The position numbers were made by a program, and so were the translations under genes. Below are positions 18,173 through 26,579 of a stretch of DNA of 64,000 nucleotides, piece after piece. This DNA is from Pseudomonas sp. GTDB lineage: Bacteria > Pseudomonadota > Gammaproteobacteria > Pseudomonadales > Pseudomonadaceae. Position 1 is the stretch's first letter, and the number at the start of each line of letters is the position of its first letter. The notes beneath the pieces were generated by a model, which was not told where the DNA came from, made no database searches, and was given only the letters and a program-made list of their open reading frames with translations. The stretch lies in the NCBI GenBank assembly GCA_030699825.1, contig JAUYKV010000037.1, forward strand, positions 62,001 to 126,000, given 5' to 3'.

Positions 18173-18903
18173 GGCAGTTGCCGGTATTGTTCAAACGCGA
18201 GCTGGCGAGCTACTTCAGCACGCCGCTGGCCTATGTGTTTATCGTGATCTTCCTGGTCCTGTCCGGGGTGTTCACCTTCTATCTGGGTAACTTCTTCGAG
18301 AGCGGCCAGGCCAATCTGGCGCCGTTCTTCGCCTTCCATCCCTGGTTGTACCTGTTTCTGGTACCGGCCATCGCCATGCGCCTGTGGGCCGAGGAACGCA
18401 AATCCGGCACCATCGAGCTGCTGATGACCCTGCCGATCACCCGTTTCGAGGCGGTCACCGGCAAGTTCCTCGCGGCCTGGGCCTTCGCTGGCCTGGCGCT
18501 GTTGCTGACCTTTCCGATGATCATCACCGTCAACTACCTGGGCGCACCGGATAACGGCGCGATCATTACCGGCTACATCGGCAGTTGGCTGCTGGCCGGG
18601 GCCTACCTGGCCATCGGCTCGTGCATGTCGGCGCTGGCGAAGAACCAGGTGATCGCCTTCATCCTCACGGTCAGCGTGTGCTTCCTGTTCATCGTCAGTG
18701 GCTTTCCCATGGTGCTCGACGGCTTCAGTGGCTGGGCGCCGCAATGGTTGATCGACGCGGTGGCGTCGCTGAGCTTCCTGACCCGTTTCGATGCCATCAG
18801 CAAGGGCGTGATCGACCTGCGCGATTTGCTCTATTTTCTCACCCTGATCGCCGCCTGGCTGGCTGCGACTGCGGTGGTCATCGACCTTAAGAAAGCCGAC
18901 TGA
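18169..18903 (+). CDS. ABC-2 type permease (GldF-like)
   Basis: A 244-residue protein with about six membrane segments, starting MRQLPVLFKRELASYFSTPL. The conserved stretch LWAEERKSGTIELLMTLPIT, between the second and third membrane segments, is typical of the GldF/NosY type of ABC-2 permease. It overlaps the ATPase gene by four bases and is followed after a few bases by the GldG-like gene, so the three are co-translated. It should form the membrane channel with the ATPase dimer. Confidence 0.9.
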   Translation: MRQLPVLFKRELASYFSTPLAYVFIVIFLVLSGVFTFYLGNFFESGQANLAPFFAFHPWLYLFLVPAIAMRLWAEERKSGTIELLMTLPITRFEAVTGKFLAAWAFAGLALLLTFPMIITVNYLGAPDNGAIITGYIGSWLLAGAYLAIGSCMSALAKNQVIAFILTVSVCFLFIVSGFPMVLDGFSGWAPQWLIDAVASLSFLTRFDAISKGVIDLRDLLYFLTLIAAWLAATAVVIDLKKAD

Positions 18904-18911
18904 GGGTGCCC

Positions 18912-20747
18912 ATGAAAAAGCTGATGGTTTCCGGCGCCGGGCTCGTCCTCATCGCCCTGGCGTTTCTCGCCTTCAACCTGTTCGCCAGTCTGAGCCTGAC
19001 CGGCGCACGACTGGACCTGACCGAGCAGAAGCTCTACACCATCTCCCCCGGTACCCGGCAGATTCTTGCCGAGCTGGACCAGCCGGTGGAGCTGTACTTC
19101 TTCTACTCCGACACGGCCGCCAAGAACCTGCCGGCGCTGCGCACCTACGCCAAGCGCGTCGAGGAAATGCTCAAGGCCTACCAGCGTGAGGCGGACGGCA
19201 AGCTCAAGCTGAAGGTCATCGACCCGGCGCCGTTCTCCGAGGACGAGGACCAGGCAGCCGAGTTCGGCCTGCAGGGCGTTCCCCTGCAACAGGGCGGCGA
19301 TTCGCTGTACTTCGGCCTGGCCGGCAAGAATGCCGAGGGGACCACCCAGGTGATTCCGTTCTTCGCCCTGGATCAGGAAGAGTTCCTCGAATACGAACTC
19401 AGCCGTCTGCTGCTGAGCCTGGCCAAGCCCGAGCGGCCGGTGGTCGGCGTGCTGTCCGGGTTGCAGATCAATGGCGGCTTCGACATGGCGTCACGCCAGC
19501 CGACGCCGCCGTGGATGGTGATGGAGGAAATCCGTCAACTGTTCCAGATCGAGAGCCTGAAGGCCGACGTCGACCTGATCCCCGAGCATGTCTCGGTGCT
19601 GCTGCTGGTGCACCCCAAGCAGTTGCCGCAGCAGACCCTCTACGCTATCGACCAGTTCGTTCTGGGCGGCGGCAAGCTGCTGGCCTTCGTCGATCCGTTC
19701 AGCGAGGCCGATACCCAGGCCGGGATGCCCGGCGCGATGGACATCGACAAGTCCTCCGACCTCGAGCCGCTGTTCAAGGCCTGGGGCCTGCGCATGCTGC
19801 CGGACCAGGTGCTCGGCGATGGCTCCTACGCCATGTCCGTGAGCATGGGTCAGGATCGTCGGCCGGTGCGGCATGCCGCCTGGCTGAGCCTGCCGAAGCA
19901 GGCGCTGGATCAGGACGACATCAGCACCGCCGCGCTGGAGAACCTGACCGTGGCCGCCGCCGGCATACTCGAGCCGCTGGAAGGCGCCAAGACCCGTTTC
20001 ATCCCGCTGATCCAGAGCTCGCAATACGCCATGCCCTTCGACGTGAAGCGCTTCGCCATGCTGCAGAACCCGGAGGAGCTGATTCGCGAGCTCGAACCGA
20101 CCGGCGAGCACTATACCCTCGCCGCGCGCATCGACGGCCCGGCGCTGTCGGCCTATCCAGACGGCATCGAAGGGCGCAAGGACGGGTTGCAGCAGGCGGA
20201 CAACATCAACGTTATCGTCGTCGCCGATACCGACATGCTCACCGACCGCATGTGGGTGCAGGTGCAGGACTTCTTCGGCCAGCGCATTCCGCAGCCGTGG
20301 GCGGACAACGCCGGCTTCGCGATCAACGCCCTGGACAACCTGGCCGGCTCCGAGGCGCTGATCAGTGTGCGTTCGCGCGGACGCTTCACCCGTCCGTTCG
20401 AGGCGGTCGAGGCGATCCAGCGCGAGGCTGAAGCGCGCTTCCGCGAGAAGGAACAGGCTCTGCAGGCGCGCCTGGCGGACACCGAGCAGAAGCTCGCCGC
20501 CTTGCAGCAGAACGACGACCCGAGCAAGGCGCTGGAACTGTCCCCGGAGCAGCAGGCCACGGTGCAGCAGTTCCTCCAGGAGAAGCTGAAGATCCGCAAG
20601 GAACTGCGCGAGGTGCGCTACCAGTTGAACGCCGATATCGAGGCGCTGGGACGCACCCTGAAATTCGTCAATATCGCCCTGGTGCCGCTGTTGCTGACCC
20701 TCGGCGTACTTGCGTTGTGGCTATGGCGGCGGCGCAAGCACGGTTGA
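18912..20747 (+). CDS. GldG-like ABC-associated protein
   Basis: A 611-residue protein. An N-terminal membrane segment (about 5-24) is followed by a large periplasmic region of the ABC_transp_aux type (start RLDLTEQKLYTISPGTRQIL), a glutamine-rich coiled coil near 505-570 and a C-terminal membrane helix with a basic tail (LWLWRRRKHG). ATG 18912 is preferred over GTG 18906, which sits on the probable ribosome site GAGGG. In most such operons a DUF4340 gene follows; here there is a palindrome and then a gene on the other strand, so that partner is missing or elsewhere. Confidence 0.88.
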   Translation: MKKLMVSGAGLVLIALAFLAFNLFASLSLTGARLDLTEQKLYTISPGTRQILAELDQPVELYFFYSDTAAKNLPALRTYAKRVEEMLKAYQREADGKLKLKVIDPAPFSEDEDQAAEFGLQGVPLQQGGDSLYFGLAGKNAEGTTQVIPFFALDQEEFLEYELSRLLLSLAKPERPVVGVLSGLQINGGFDMASRQPTPPWMVMEEIRQLFQIESLKADVDLIPEHVSVLLLVHPKQLPQQTLYAIDQFVLGGGKLLAFVDPFSEADTQAGMPGAMDIDKSSDLEPLFKAWGLRMLPDQVLGDGSYAMSVSMGQDRRPVRHAAWLSLPKQALDQDDISTAALENLTVAAAGILEPLEGAKTRFIPLIQSSQYAMPFDVKRFAMLQNPEELIRELEPTGEHYTLAARIDGPALSAYPDGIEGRKDGLQQADNINVIVVADTDMLTDRMWVQVQDFFGQRIPQPWADNAGFAINALDNLAGSEALISVRSRGRFTRPFEAVEAIQREAEARFREKEQALQARLADTEQKLAALQQNDDPSKALELSPEQQATVQQFLQEKLKIRKELREVRYQLNADIEALGRTLKFVNIALVPLLLTLGVLALWLWRRRKHG

Positions 20748-20760
20748 TCGGACGATGACT

Positions 20761-20838
20761 GTAGCCCGAATAAGCCTTGGCGCAATCCGGGATGATCGTG
20801 CAAGCGACCCCGGATTGCGCTGCGCTTATCCGGGCTAC
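20761..20838. repeat. Long palindrome between convergent genes (possible bidirectional terminator)
   Basis: Arms 20761-20791 (GTAGCCCGAATAAGC...) and 20808-20838 (...GCTTATCCGGGCTAC) are complementary apart from a few positions, around a 16-base loop. This GTAGCCCGGATAAGCGC-type palindrome is widespread in proteobacterial intergenic DNA. It lies between the convergent GldG-like gene and the gene at 20888, where it could stop transcription from both sides. Confidence 0.75.
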
Positions 20839-20887
20839 GAGGCGTGCTTAGCCATGCCACACCCGCCAAAACCGAACGGCTACGGGT

Positions 20888-21265
20888 TCAGCCGGTGCGC
20901 CAGGTGATTTCCTCGACGCCGTCGGCGCTGATGCGCATCCAGCGGTCGGCTTGTTCGACGTTTTCCTCTTCCTGCCAGCTACCCGGGGCGCAGCGTACTT
21001 CGACGTCGAGCGCGGCAAAGGCGGCCTGGGCGCAGCTCAGGTCGTCGTCCCAGGGGGTGGCGGCGCTTTCCAAGTAGAGGCTGTGCCATTTGCCGACGGC
21101 TTTCGGCAGCCAGGTCACCGGCACTTCGCCGGCCAGGCACTTGAAGGTCTGGCCTTTCTGCTGCCAGGGTGTGCAGGGGCCGAGCGCTTCGCTCAACCAG
21201 GCGGCGATGGCGTGGTGATCGGCATCTTTCAGGTAAATCTCGATATCCGGTTGGCGCATGGTCAT
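20888..21265 (-). CDS. Conserved hypothetical protein next to rlmA
   Basis: A 125-residue soluble acidic protein. The start at 21265 (MTMRQPDIEIYLKDADHHAI) is chosen because AGGA lies at suitable distance in the transcript; an ATG two codons later (21259) is also possible. It opens with a beta strand and helix (IEIYLKDADHHAIAAWLSEAL) and ends EEITWRTG. There is no signal peptide. It lies immediately downstream of rlmA on the same strand and is probably co-transcribed. I do not recognise a characterised family. Confidence 0.72.
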   Translation of the reverse strand: MTMRQPDIEIYLKDADHHAIAAWLSEALGPCTPWQQKGQTFKCLAGEVPVTWLPKAVGKWHSLYLESAATPWDDDLSCAQAAFAALDVEVRCAPGSWQEEENVEQADRWMRISADGVEEITWRTG

Positions 21266-21281
21266 CTTTTTCCTGGGGAGC

Positions 21282-22085
21282 CTAAAGTTTCTCGATCCAA
21301 TCGTAGCGTATGGCAACCGTCACCTCTAAGGGCTCGGCGATTACCGCGGCGCGCCGTTCGGCGCTGGCCCTCCAGCCGTGGGGGGTCATCGCCAGCAGGT
21401 CGGCGCGGGCCTCGCTGCTGTTCAGTTGCAACTTGAAGCTCAGGGTTTCGCTGTGGGCCAGGCGCATGCCTTCGGGGATCAGTTCGAGGTGCTTCTGGTC
21501 GTCGTAATCGCGCACTTCGTCGTACAGTTTCTGCCGCAGCTCCATCAGGTGTTCGCGGGTCGGGCCCATGCGCAGCAGACCTCCGCCCGGGGCGAGCAGG
21601 CGCCTGGCTTCCTGCCAGTCGAGCGGGCTGAAGACGCTGGCGAGCAGTTGGCAACTGGCATCGCTCAGCGGCAACCGGGCCATGCTCGCCACCAGCCAGG
21701 TCAGCTGCGGCGAACGCTTGCAGCCGCGCTTGATCGCCTCGCGGGAGATATCCAGGGCATAGCCTTCGGCCTGGGGCAGGGCGTCGGCGATCTGCGCGCT
21801 GTAGTAACCCTCGCCGCAGCCGATATCCAGCCAGCGCGCAGGCGCGTAACCCGCGGCCAGTTCGGCCAGGCGCCTGGCCAGCGGCGCATAGTGGCCGCCG
21901 TCGAGAAAGCGCCGGCGCGCCTCGACCATGGCGGCGTTGTCGCCCGGGTCGCGGCTGTTCTTGTGCTGTACCGGCAGAAGGTTCAGGTAGCCCTGGCGCG
22001 CGCGGTCGAAACGATGCCCGGCCGGGCAGATCACGCCGTTGTCGATGGCGCTCAAGGCGCCTTGGCAGAGGGGGCAGATCAGCAT
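21282..22085 (-). CDS. rlmA: 23S rRNA (guanine(745)-N(1))-methyltransferase
   Basis: A 267-residue S-adenosylmethionine-dependent enzyme that methylates G745 (E. coli numbering) of 23S rRNA. The N-terminal zinc site is visible as C4, C7, C20 and H24 (MLICPLCQGA...ICPAGHRF). The SAM-binding motif is WLDIGCGEGYYS, followed by ALDISREAIKRG and VFSPLDWQEARRLLAPGG. The start at 22085 places the first Cys at residue 4, as in the family. The start codon lies in an inverted repeat shared with the dapE end, and no strong Shine-Dalgarno sequence is visible. Confidence 0.93.
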   Translation of the reverse strand: MLICPLCQGALSAIDNGVICPAGHRFDRARQGYLNLLPVQHKNSRDPGDNAAMVEARRRFLDGGHYAPLARRLAELAAGYAPARWLDIGCGEGYYSAQIADALPQAEGYALDISREAIKRGCKRSPQLTWLVASMARLPLSDASCQLLASVFSPLDWQEARRLLAPGGGLLRMGPTREHLMELRQKLYDEVRDYDDQKHLELIPEGMRLAHSETLSFKLQLNSSEARADLLAMTPHGWRASAERRAAVIAEPLEVTVAIRYDWIEKL

Positions 22086-22295
22086 GCGAAAAATCCGTGG
22101 AAATGTCGTAGCGAGCAACCCGAGAGCAAGGCGGACGGAACGCAGCGACGAGACATATCAGTTGGATAGGCGAGGAGCGAGTACCGCCTCACAGCCGCTT
22201 GCGGCTGAACCGACGCAGGCGGGCCCGCAGGGCGAGGGAAGCGAGTCACGCAGCTATCGGGGTGCGTAGTAGACATAGCCATGGATTTTCATGTC
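22083..22295. repeat. Inverted repeat pair bridging dapE and rlmA
   Basis: The left arm (from 22083, CATGCGAAAAATCCGTGGAA then ATGTC) and the right arm (ending 22295, read inward CATGAAAATCCATGGCTATG then TC) match apart from three indel bases and a few changes. They enclose about 160 bp of intergenic DNA. The right arm includes the dapE stop codon and the left arm begins at the rlmA start codon. It may be an insertion with terminal inverted repeats or an RNA hairpin controlling rlmA. Confidence 0.5.
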
Positions 22296-23443
22296 AGCAG
22301 CTTGACCAGGGTCTGATAGTAGATCTCGGTCAGCACTTCCAGATCGCTGGCCAGCACGCGCTCGTTGATCTGGTGGATGGTGGCGTTGACCGGGCCGAGT
22401 TCGACCACCTGGGTGCCGAGGGTGGCGATAAAGCGGCCATCGGAGGTGCCGCCGCTGGTGCTTGGCCTGGTCTCGCGACCGGTCACGCTCTTGATGCTGG
22501 CGGCCACGGCGTCAAGCAGGGCGCCCGGTTCGGTGAGGAACGGCAGGCCCGACAGGGCCCATTCAACGTGATAGTCGAGGCCGTGCTTGTCGAGGATCGC
22601 GTTGACCCTGTGCTGCAGGCCTTCGACCGTGGATTCGGTGGAGAAGCGGAAGTTGAAGATCGCCTGCAGCTCGCCGGGGATCACGTTGGTGGTGCCGGTG
22701 CCGGCATTCAGGTTGGAGACCTGGAAGCTGGTCGGCGGGAAGAAGGCGTTGCCGTCGTCCCAGTGTTCGGCGGCCAGCTCGGCCAGCGCCGGGGCGGCCA
22801 GGTGGATCGGGTTCTTCGCCAGCTGCGGGTAGGCCACGTGGCCCTGTATGCCGCGCACCGTCAGCTTGGCGCCGAGCGAGCCGCGGCGGCCGTTCTTCAC
22901 CACGTCACCGACCAGCGAGGTGCTCGACGGCTCGCCGACGATGCACCAGTCCAGGCGTTCGCCGCGCGCGGCCAGGCGTTCGACCACGGCCTTGGTGCCG
23001 TGCTGGGCCGGGCCTTCCTCGTCGCTGGTGATCAGGAAGGCGATGCGGCCGTTATGCTGCGGGTGGTCGGCTACGAAGCGCTCGACGGCGATGATCATCG
23101 ACGCCAGGCTGCCCTTCATGTCGGCGGCGCCGCGGCCGCAGAGCATGCCCTGCTCGTCGATCAGGGCATCGAACGGCTGGTGCTGCCAGGCCAGCAGTGG
23201 GCCGGTCGGCACCACGTCGGTATGCCCGGCGAAGCACAGCACCGGACCCTCCTGCTGGCCATGGCTGGCCCAGAAGTTGTCCACTTCCTCGATGCGCATG
23301 GCTTCGATCTGGAAGCCGAGGGCTTGCAGGCGGCGCATCATCAGCTCCTGGCAGCCTTCGTCGACCGGGGTGACGGACGGGCGGCGAATCAGCTCGCAGG
23401 CGAGTTCCAGGGTGGGCGTCAGGGTCGGGGCGGGGGCAGTCAT
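22289..23443 (-). CDS. dapE: Succinyl-diaminopimelate desuccinylase
   Basis: A 384-residue di-zinc M20-family hydrolase that releases L,L-diaminopimelate from its N-succinyl form in lysine and cell-wall synthesis. Visible are the metal-ligand motifs [12 protein letters not shown] and [10 protein letters not shown], the catalytic Glu region [10 protein letters not shown], the ligand EP in WCIVGEPSS, and a late metal-binding His in the segment ELGPNATIHQ (with V at the Pro-adjacent position, [11 protein letters not shown]). Length matches the family. dapD and dapC lie 3-5 kb further on the same strand, so three steps of the succinylase branch are clustered here. Confidence 0.96.
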   Translation of the reverse strand: MTAPAPTLTPTLELACELIRRPSVTPVDEGCQELMMRRLQALGFQIEAMRIEEVDNFWASHGQQEGPVLCFAGHTDVVPTGPLLAWQHQPFDALIDEQGMLCGRGAADMKGSLASMIIAVERFVADHPQHNGRIAFLITSDEEGPAQHGTKAVVERLAARGERLDWCIVGEPSSTSLVGDVVKNGRRGSLGAKLTVRGIQGHVAYPQLAKNPIHLAAPALAELAAEHWDDGNAFFPPTSFQVSNLNAGTGTTNVIPGELQAIFNFRFSTESTVEGLQHRVNAILDKHGLDYHVEWALSGLPFLTEPGALLDAVAASIKSVTGRETRPSTSGGTSDGRFIATLGTQVVELGPVNATIHQINERVLASDLEVLTEIYYQTLVKLLT

Positions 23444-23558
23444 TGCGGCTCCAGGGCGGCATCAAGCGGAAAGGTCGCCATCTTAAAGCAAAATGGCCGG
23501 CGTGGGCCGCCGCCTGCGGTGGCCGATCAGCTACGGGTGCAGGCGTTGCCCGTGCCGC

Positions 23559-23564
23559 TATAAT
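23559..23564 (+). promoter_or_regulatory. Candidate -10 element for tcdA
   Basis: A perfect TATAAT about 38 bases before the tcdA start, in the short gap between divergent dapE and tcdA. The -35 region at the expected distance is weak (GGTGCA), so strength is uncertain. Confidence 0.45.
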
Positions 23565-23601
23565 GCGCGCCTGCCCGGGGGATGGGGATTGAGGTGATGA
23601 A

Positions 23602-24405
23602 ATGACGATCGACGAACAACGCTTTGCTGGGATTGCCCGGCTGTACGGTCGCGAGGGCGCCGAGCGTCTGGCCGCGGCGCATGTCGCGGTGGTCGGCATT
23701 GGCGGTGTCGGTTCGTGGGCGGCCGAGGCGCTGGCGCGCTCGGGGGTTGGCGAGATCTCGTTGTTCGACCTGGACGATGTCTGCGTGAGCAATACCAACC
23801 GGCAGATCCAGGCGCTGGACAATACGGTCGGCCAGGCCAAGGTCGACGTCATGGCGGCGCGCATCCGCGCGATCAATCCCGCCTGCGTGGTGCATGCGGT
23901 GGCCGACTTCGTCACCCGCGAAAGCATGGCCGAGTACATCACCGAGCAAATTGATGCGGTGATCGATTGCATCGACAGCGTCAACGCCAAGGCAGCGCTG
24001 ATCTCCTGGTGCAAGCGGCGCAAGATCCAGGTGGTGACCACTGGTGGCGCCGGTGGGCAGATCGACCCGACGCAGATCCAGGTCGGTGACCTGAACAAGA
24101 CCTGGAACGACCCGTTGGCCTCCAAGGTGCGTTCGACCCTGCGCCGCGACTACAACTTCTCGCGCACGCCGGGGCGTAACTACAGCGTGCCCTGCGTGTT
24201 TTCCAGCGAGCAGCTGCGCTACCCGAAACCGGACGGCAGCGTGTGCCAGTACAAGGGCTTCGTCGGCGACGGAGTCAAGCTCGACTGCGCCGGCGGTTTC
24301 GGCGCGGCGATGATGGTCACCGCAAGCTTCGGCATGGTTGCCGTGGCCAAGACCGTGGAGAAGCTGGTGGCCGGCGCGCGCAGGCCGGCCGAGCGGGCGA
24401 AATAG
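23602..24405 (+). CDS. tcdA: tRNA threonylcarbamoyladenosine dehydratase (TcdA/CsdL)
   Basis: A 267-residue E1-like enzyme that uses ATP to convert t6A at position 37 of ANN-decoding tRNAs into its cyclic form ct6A. The nucleotide-binding loop GIGGVGSW (32-39) and SLFDLDDVCVSNTNRQ are typical, followed by CIDSVNAKAALISWC. GAGG shortly before the ATG supports the start. In E. coli TcdA works with the CsdA-CsdE sulfur relay; here csdE lies just downstream on the opposite strand but csdA is reduced to a remnant. Confidence 0.95.
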   Translation: MTIDEQRFAGIARLYGREGAERLAAAHVAVVGIGGVGSWAAEALARSGVGEISLFDLDDVCVSNTNRQIQALDNTVGQAKVDVMAARIRAINPACVVHAVADFVTRESMAEYITEQIDAVIDCIDSVNAKAALISWCKRRKIQVVTTGGAGGQIDPTQIQVGDLNKTWNDPLASKVRSTLRRDYNFSRTPGRNYSVPCVFSSEQLRYPKPDGSVCQYKGFVGDGVKLDCAGGFGAAMMVTASFGMVAVAKTVEKLVAGARRPAERAK

Positions 24406-24485
24406 GCTGGGGCGCTTCTACAGGGGATGTGTGGCGCTGCTGCTTTTGTAGCGCTGCGGCGCTGGCAGGCAATCTGTTACGGAAT

Positions 24486-24896
24486 CTAAGCGTCGCCGGT
24501 CAGCTCGCGCATGCGCTGCAGCACCGCATTCAGGCCATTGCTGCGCGAGGGCGAGAGCTGGCGTGCCAGGCCGAGCTGGGCGAACCAGTCGGCCAGGTCG
24601 ATTTCGGCCAGTTCCGCGCCGGTCAGGCCGTTGACCCGGGCCAGCAGCAGCGCCAGCAGCCCGCGCAGCAGGCGTGCATCGCTGCCGGCACGGAACTGCC
24701 AGCAGCCGTCCGCGTGTTCGGCGACCAGCCAGACCTGACTTTCGCAGCCTAGTACGCGATTGGCCGCGCAGCGCTCCTCCTCGTTCAGCCCGGGCAGGCG
24801 CTCGCCCCACTGCATCAGCAGGCGCGCACGCTGTTCCCAGCCGGTGCATTGACCGAAGGCGGCGAGGGCTTGCTCGGCGCCGACGGGCAGGCTCAT
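24486..24896 (-). CDS. csdE: CsdE, SufE-family sulfur acceptor
   Basis: A 136-residue SufE-fold protein. The persulfide-accepting cysteine is C51 in LGCESQVWL, aligned with C54 in RGCQSQVWL of the sufE product at 52933-53382. It accepts sulfur from a cysteine desulfurase, normally CsdA. Its ATG overlaps the stop of the csdA remnant (ATGA), the ancestral operon arrangement. With CsdA gone it may be an orphan, or may pair with SufS or IscS; its frame is intact, which argues that it is still selected. Confidence 0.9.
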   Translation of the reverse strand: MSLPVGAEQALAAFGQCTGWEQRARLLMQWGERLPGLNEEERCAANRVLGCESQVWLVAEHADGCWQFRAGSDARLLRGLLALLLARVNGLTGAELAEIDLADWFAQLGLARQLSPSRSNGLNAVLQRMRELTGDA

Positions 24897-25042
24897 CGCG
24901 GCAGCTCCAGGGCCTGATCCTGGGCATCGAGCATGGTCTGCGGTTTCTGCGCGGTGGCGGCGCTGTCCAGGTAGGTCTGGCCTTCGCCGTCGAGGGCCAG
25001 GATGCGGGGGAAGTCAGCGCGCCAGGGGGAGTGGATAGGCAT
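24893..25042 (-). pseudogene. csdA: csdA remnant (cysteine desulfurase, large internal deletion)
   Basis: A 49-codon frame. Residues 6-40 (PWRADFPRILALDGEGQTYL and on through DSAATAQKPQTMLDA) match the N terminus of a CsdA/SufS desulfurase; compare LVYLDNAATTQKPEAVIQAI in sufS at 50704. Homology stops there, followed by only DQALELPR and a stop overlapping csdE, where about 350 more residues including the PLP lysine and active-site cysteine should lie. The simplest reading is an in-frame deletion joining the first 40 codons to the last few. A family hairpin repeat lies about 20 bases upstream. Confidence 0.85.
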
Positions 25043-25060
25043 GGGGGAGCTGTCGAGACC

Positions 25061-25130
25061 GTAGGATGGGTTGAGCGCAGCGATACCCATAATGGGCTTG
25101 ATGGGTATCGCTTTGCTCAACCCATCCTAC
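25061..25130. repeat. Near-perfect 30-bp-stem palindrome (GTAGGATGGG family)
   Basis: Arms 25061-25090 (GTAGGATGGGTTGAGCGCAG and on to CCCAT) and 25101-25130 match at 28 of 30 positions around a 10-base loop. It is the cleanest member of the family seen at 13545, 16652 and 58403. It lies between dapD and the csdA remnant, in the csdA promoter region, and may have taken part in the rearrangement or may terminate dapD transcription. Confidence 0.85.
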
Positions 25131-25161
25131 AAAACGTATGGCTTGCAGCTTGTAGCTGCTG

Positions 25162-26196
25162 TTAATTATGCGCGTGCAGGGCTTCGTTGAGCTCGATCGC
25201 CGACTTGTGGGTCTTGCACTCCACGGCGCCGGTTTGCGAGTTGCGGCGGAACAGCAGGTCCGGCTGGCCGGCCAGTTCGCGCGCCTTGACCACCTTGACC
25301 AGCTGGTTCAGGCCATCGAGCAGCGTGACTTTGGTGCCGGCGGTGATGTACAGGCCCGACTCCACGGTGTTGCGGTCGCCGAGGGGGATGCCGATGCCGG
25401 CGTTGGCGCCGATCAGACAGCCTTCGCCCACGGAAATCACCAGATTACCGCCGCCGGACAGGGTGCCCATGGTCGAGCAACCGCCGCCCAGATCCGAGCC
25501 CTTGCCGACGAATACCCCGGCGGAGACGCGGCCTTCGATCATGCCCGGGCCTTCGGTGCCGGCATTGAAGTTGACGAAACCTTCGTGCATTACCGTGGTG
25601 CCTTCGCCGATGTAGGCGCCCAGGCGCACGCGGGCGGTGTCGGCGATGCGCACGCCGCTCGGCACCACGTAGTCGGTCATCTTGGGGAACTTGTCCACCG
25701 AGAAGACTTCCAGCAGTTCGCTGCGCAGACGCGCTTCCAGTTGGCGTTCGCCGAGTTCGCCCAGGTCGATGGCGCCCTGGCTGGTCCAGGCCACGTTTGG
25801 CAGCAGCGGGAAGATCCCGGTCAGGTTCAGGCCGTGCGGCTTGACCAGGCGATGAGACAACAGGTGCAGCTTGAGGTAAGCCTCGGGCGTGCTGCTCAGG
25901 GGCGCATCTTCTTCGATGAAGGTGGCGACCAGCGGCTGGTGGCTTTCCGCCAGGCGGGTGAGCAGGGCCGCCTGGGCGGCGTCGATGCCTTTCAAGGCTT
26001 CGGCCAGCTCGCCGGCTTGCTGGGTGCTGAAGCCGATCGCCTGGTTGCCGCCGCCGTAGCCAAGTTTTTCTGCGGCCTTGGCCACCAACTCGCTGGCTGG
26101 CTTGAGCAGTGGCTGGGCGTAGAAGACTTCCAGCCAGTTGCTTTGACGGTTCTGGGTGCCAACGCCGAAGGCCAGGCTGAACAGGGTCGTGGTCAT
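25162..26196 (-). CDS. dapD: 2,3,4,5-tetrahydropyridine-2,6-dicarboxylate N-succinyltransferase
   Basis: A 344-residue enzyme that succinylates tetrahydrodipicolinate in the diaminopimelate/lysine pathway. The second half shows the left-handed beta-helix of hexapeptide transferases (VRLGAYIGEGTTVMHEGFVN, GMIEGRVSAGVFVGKGSDLG, GCLIGANAGIGIPLGDRNTV). The length is that of the longer Pseudomonas form rather than the 274-residue E. coli form. It is transcribed with the same polarity as dapC and dapE. A small ArsC-like gene separates it from dapC. Confidence 0.96.
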   Translation of the reverse strand: MTTTLFSLAFGVGTQNRQSNWLEVFYAQPLLKPASELVAKAAEKLGYGGGNQAIGFSTQQAGELAEALKGIDAAQAALLTRLAESHQPLVATFIEEDAPLSSTPEAYLKLHLLSHRLVKPHGLNLTGIFPLLPNVAWTSQGAIDLGELGERQLEARLRSELLEVFSVDKFPKMTDYVVPSGVRIADTARVRLGAYIGEGTTVMHEGFVNFNAGTEGPGMIEGRVSAGVFVGKGSDLGGGCSTMGTLSGGGNLVISVGEGCLIGANAGIGIPLGDRNTVESGLYITAGTKVTLLDGLNQLVKVVKARELAGQPDLLFRRNSQTGAVECKTHKSAIELNEALHAHN

Positions 26197-26231
26197 GTTG
26201 CTTTCCTTAACGCGAATTCAATGGGAGTTGT

Positions 26232-26579
26232 TCAAGCCAGTTCGGCGGCATAGCGCTCGGGCTTGAAGCCAACCAGGGTCTTGTTGCCGAGATCCAGCAC
26301 CGGGCGCTTGATCATCGACGGCTGGGCGAGCATCAGCTCGATCGCCTTGTGCTGGTCGAGGTCGGCTTTGTGCGCCTCGTCCAGTTTGCGGAAGGTGGTG
26401 CCAGCACGGTTGAGAAGGGTTTCCCAGCCATGCTCGTTGCACCACTTGTCCAGGTTCTCACGATCGATGCCAGCGGCTTTGTAATCATGAAAGACGTAGC
26501 TTACCCCGTGCTCGTCGAGCCAGGTACGGGCTTTCTTCATGGTGTCGCAGGCTTTGATGCCGTAGAGGGTTGTGCTCAT
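26232..26579 (-). CDS. ArsC/Spx/YffB-family protein
   Basis: A 115-residue thioredoxin-fold protein. The start MSTTLYGIKACDTMKKARTW puts the single N-terminal cysteine at residue 11, followed by a family-typical Lys/Arg helix. Later segments NRAGTTFRKLDE and MIKRPVLDLGNKTLVGFKPE match the ArsC/YffB pattern. The arginine trio that defines true arsenate reductases cannot be confirmed by eye. The ATG overlaps the stop of dapC (ATGA), so it is co-translated with a lysine-pathway gene, an arrangement known in Pseudomonas but unexplained. Confidence 0.85.
   Translation of the reverse strand: MSTTLYGIKACDTMKKARTWLDEHGVSYVFHDYKAAGIDRENLDKWCNEHGWETLLNRAGTTFRKLDEAHKADLDQHKAIELMLAQPSMIKRPVLDLGNKTLVGFKPERYAAELA

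Noticed and set aside
26232..26579. True arsenate reductase and arsenic resistance locus
   Set aside because: No ars regulator or pump is nearby and the gene is coupled to dapC; the broader ArsC/Spx/YffB family label is safer.
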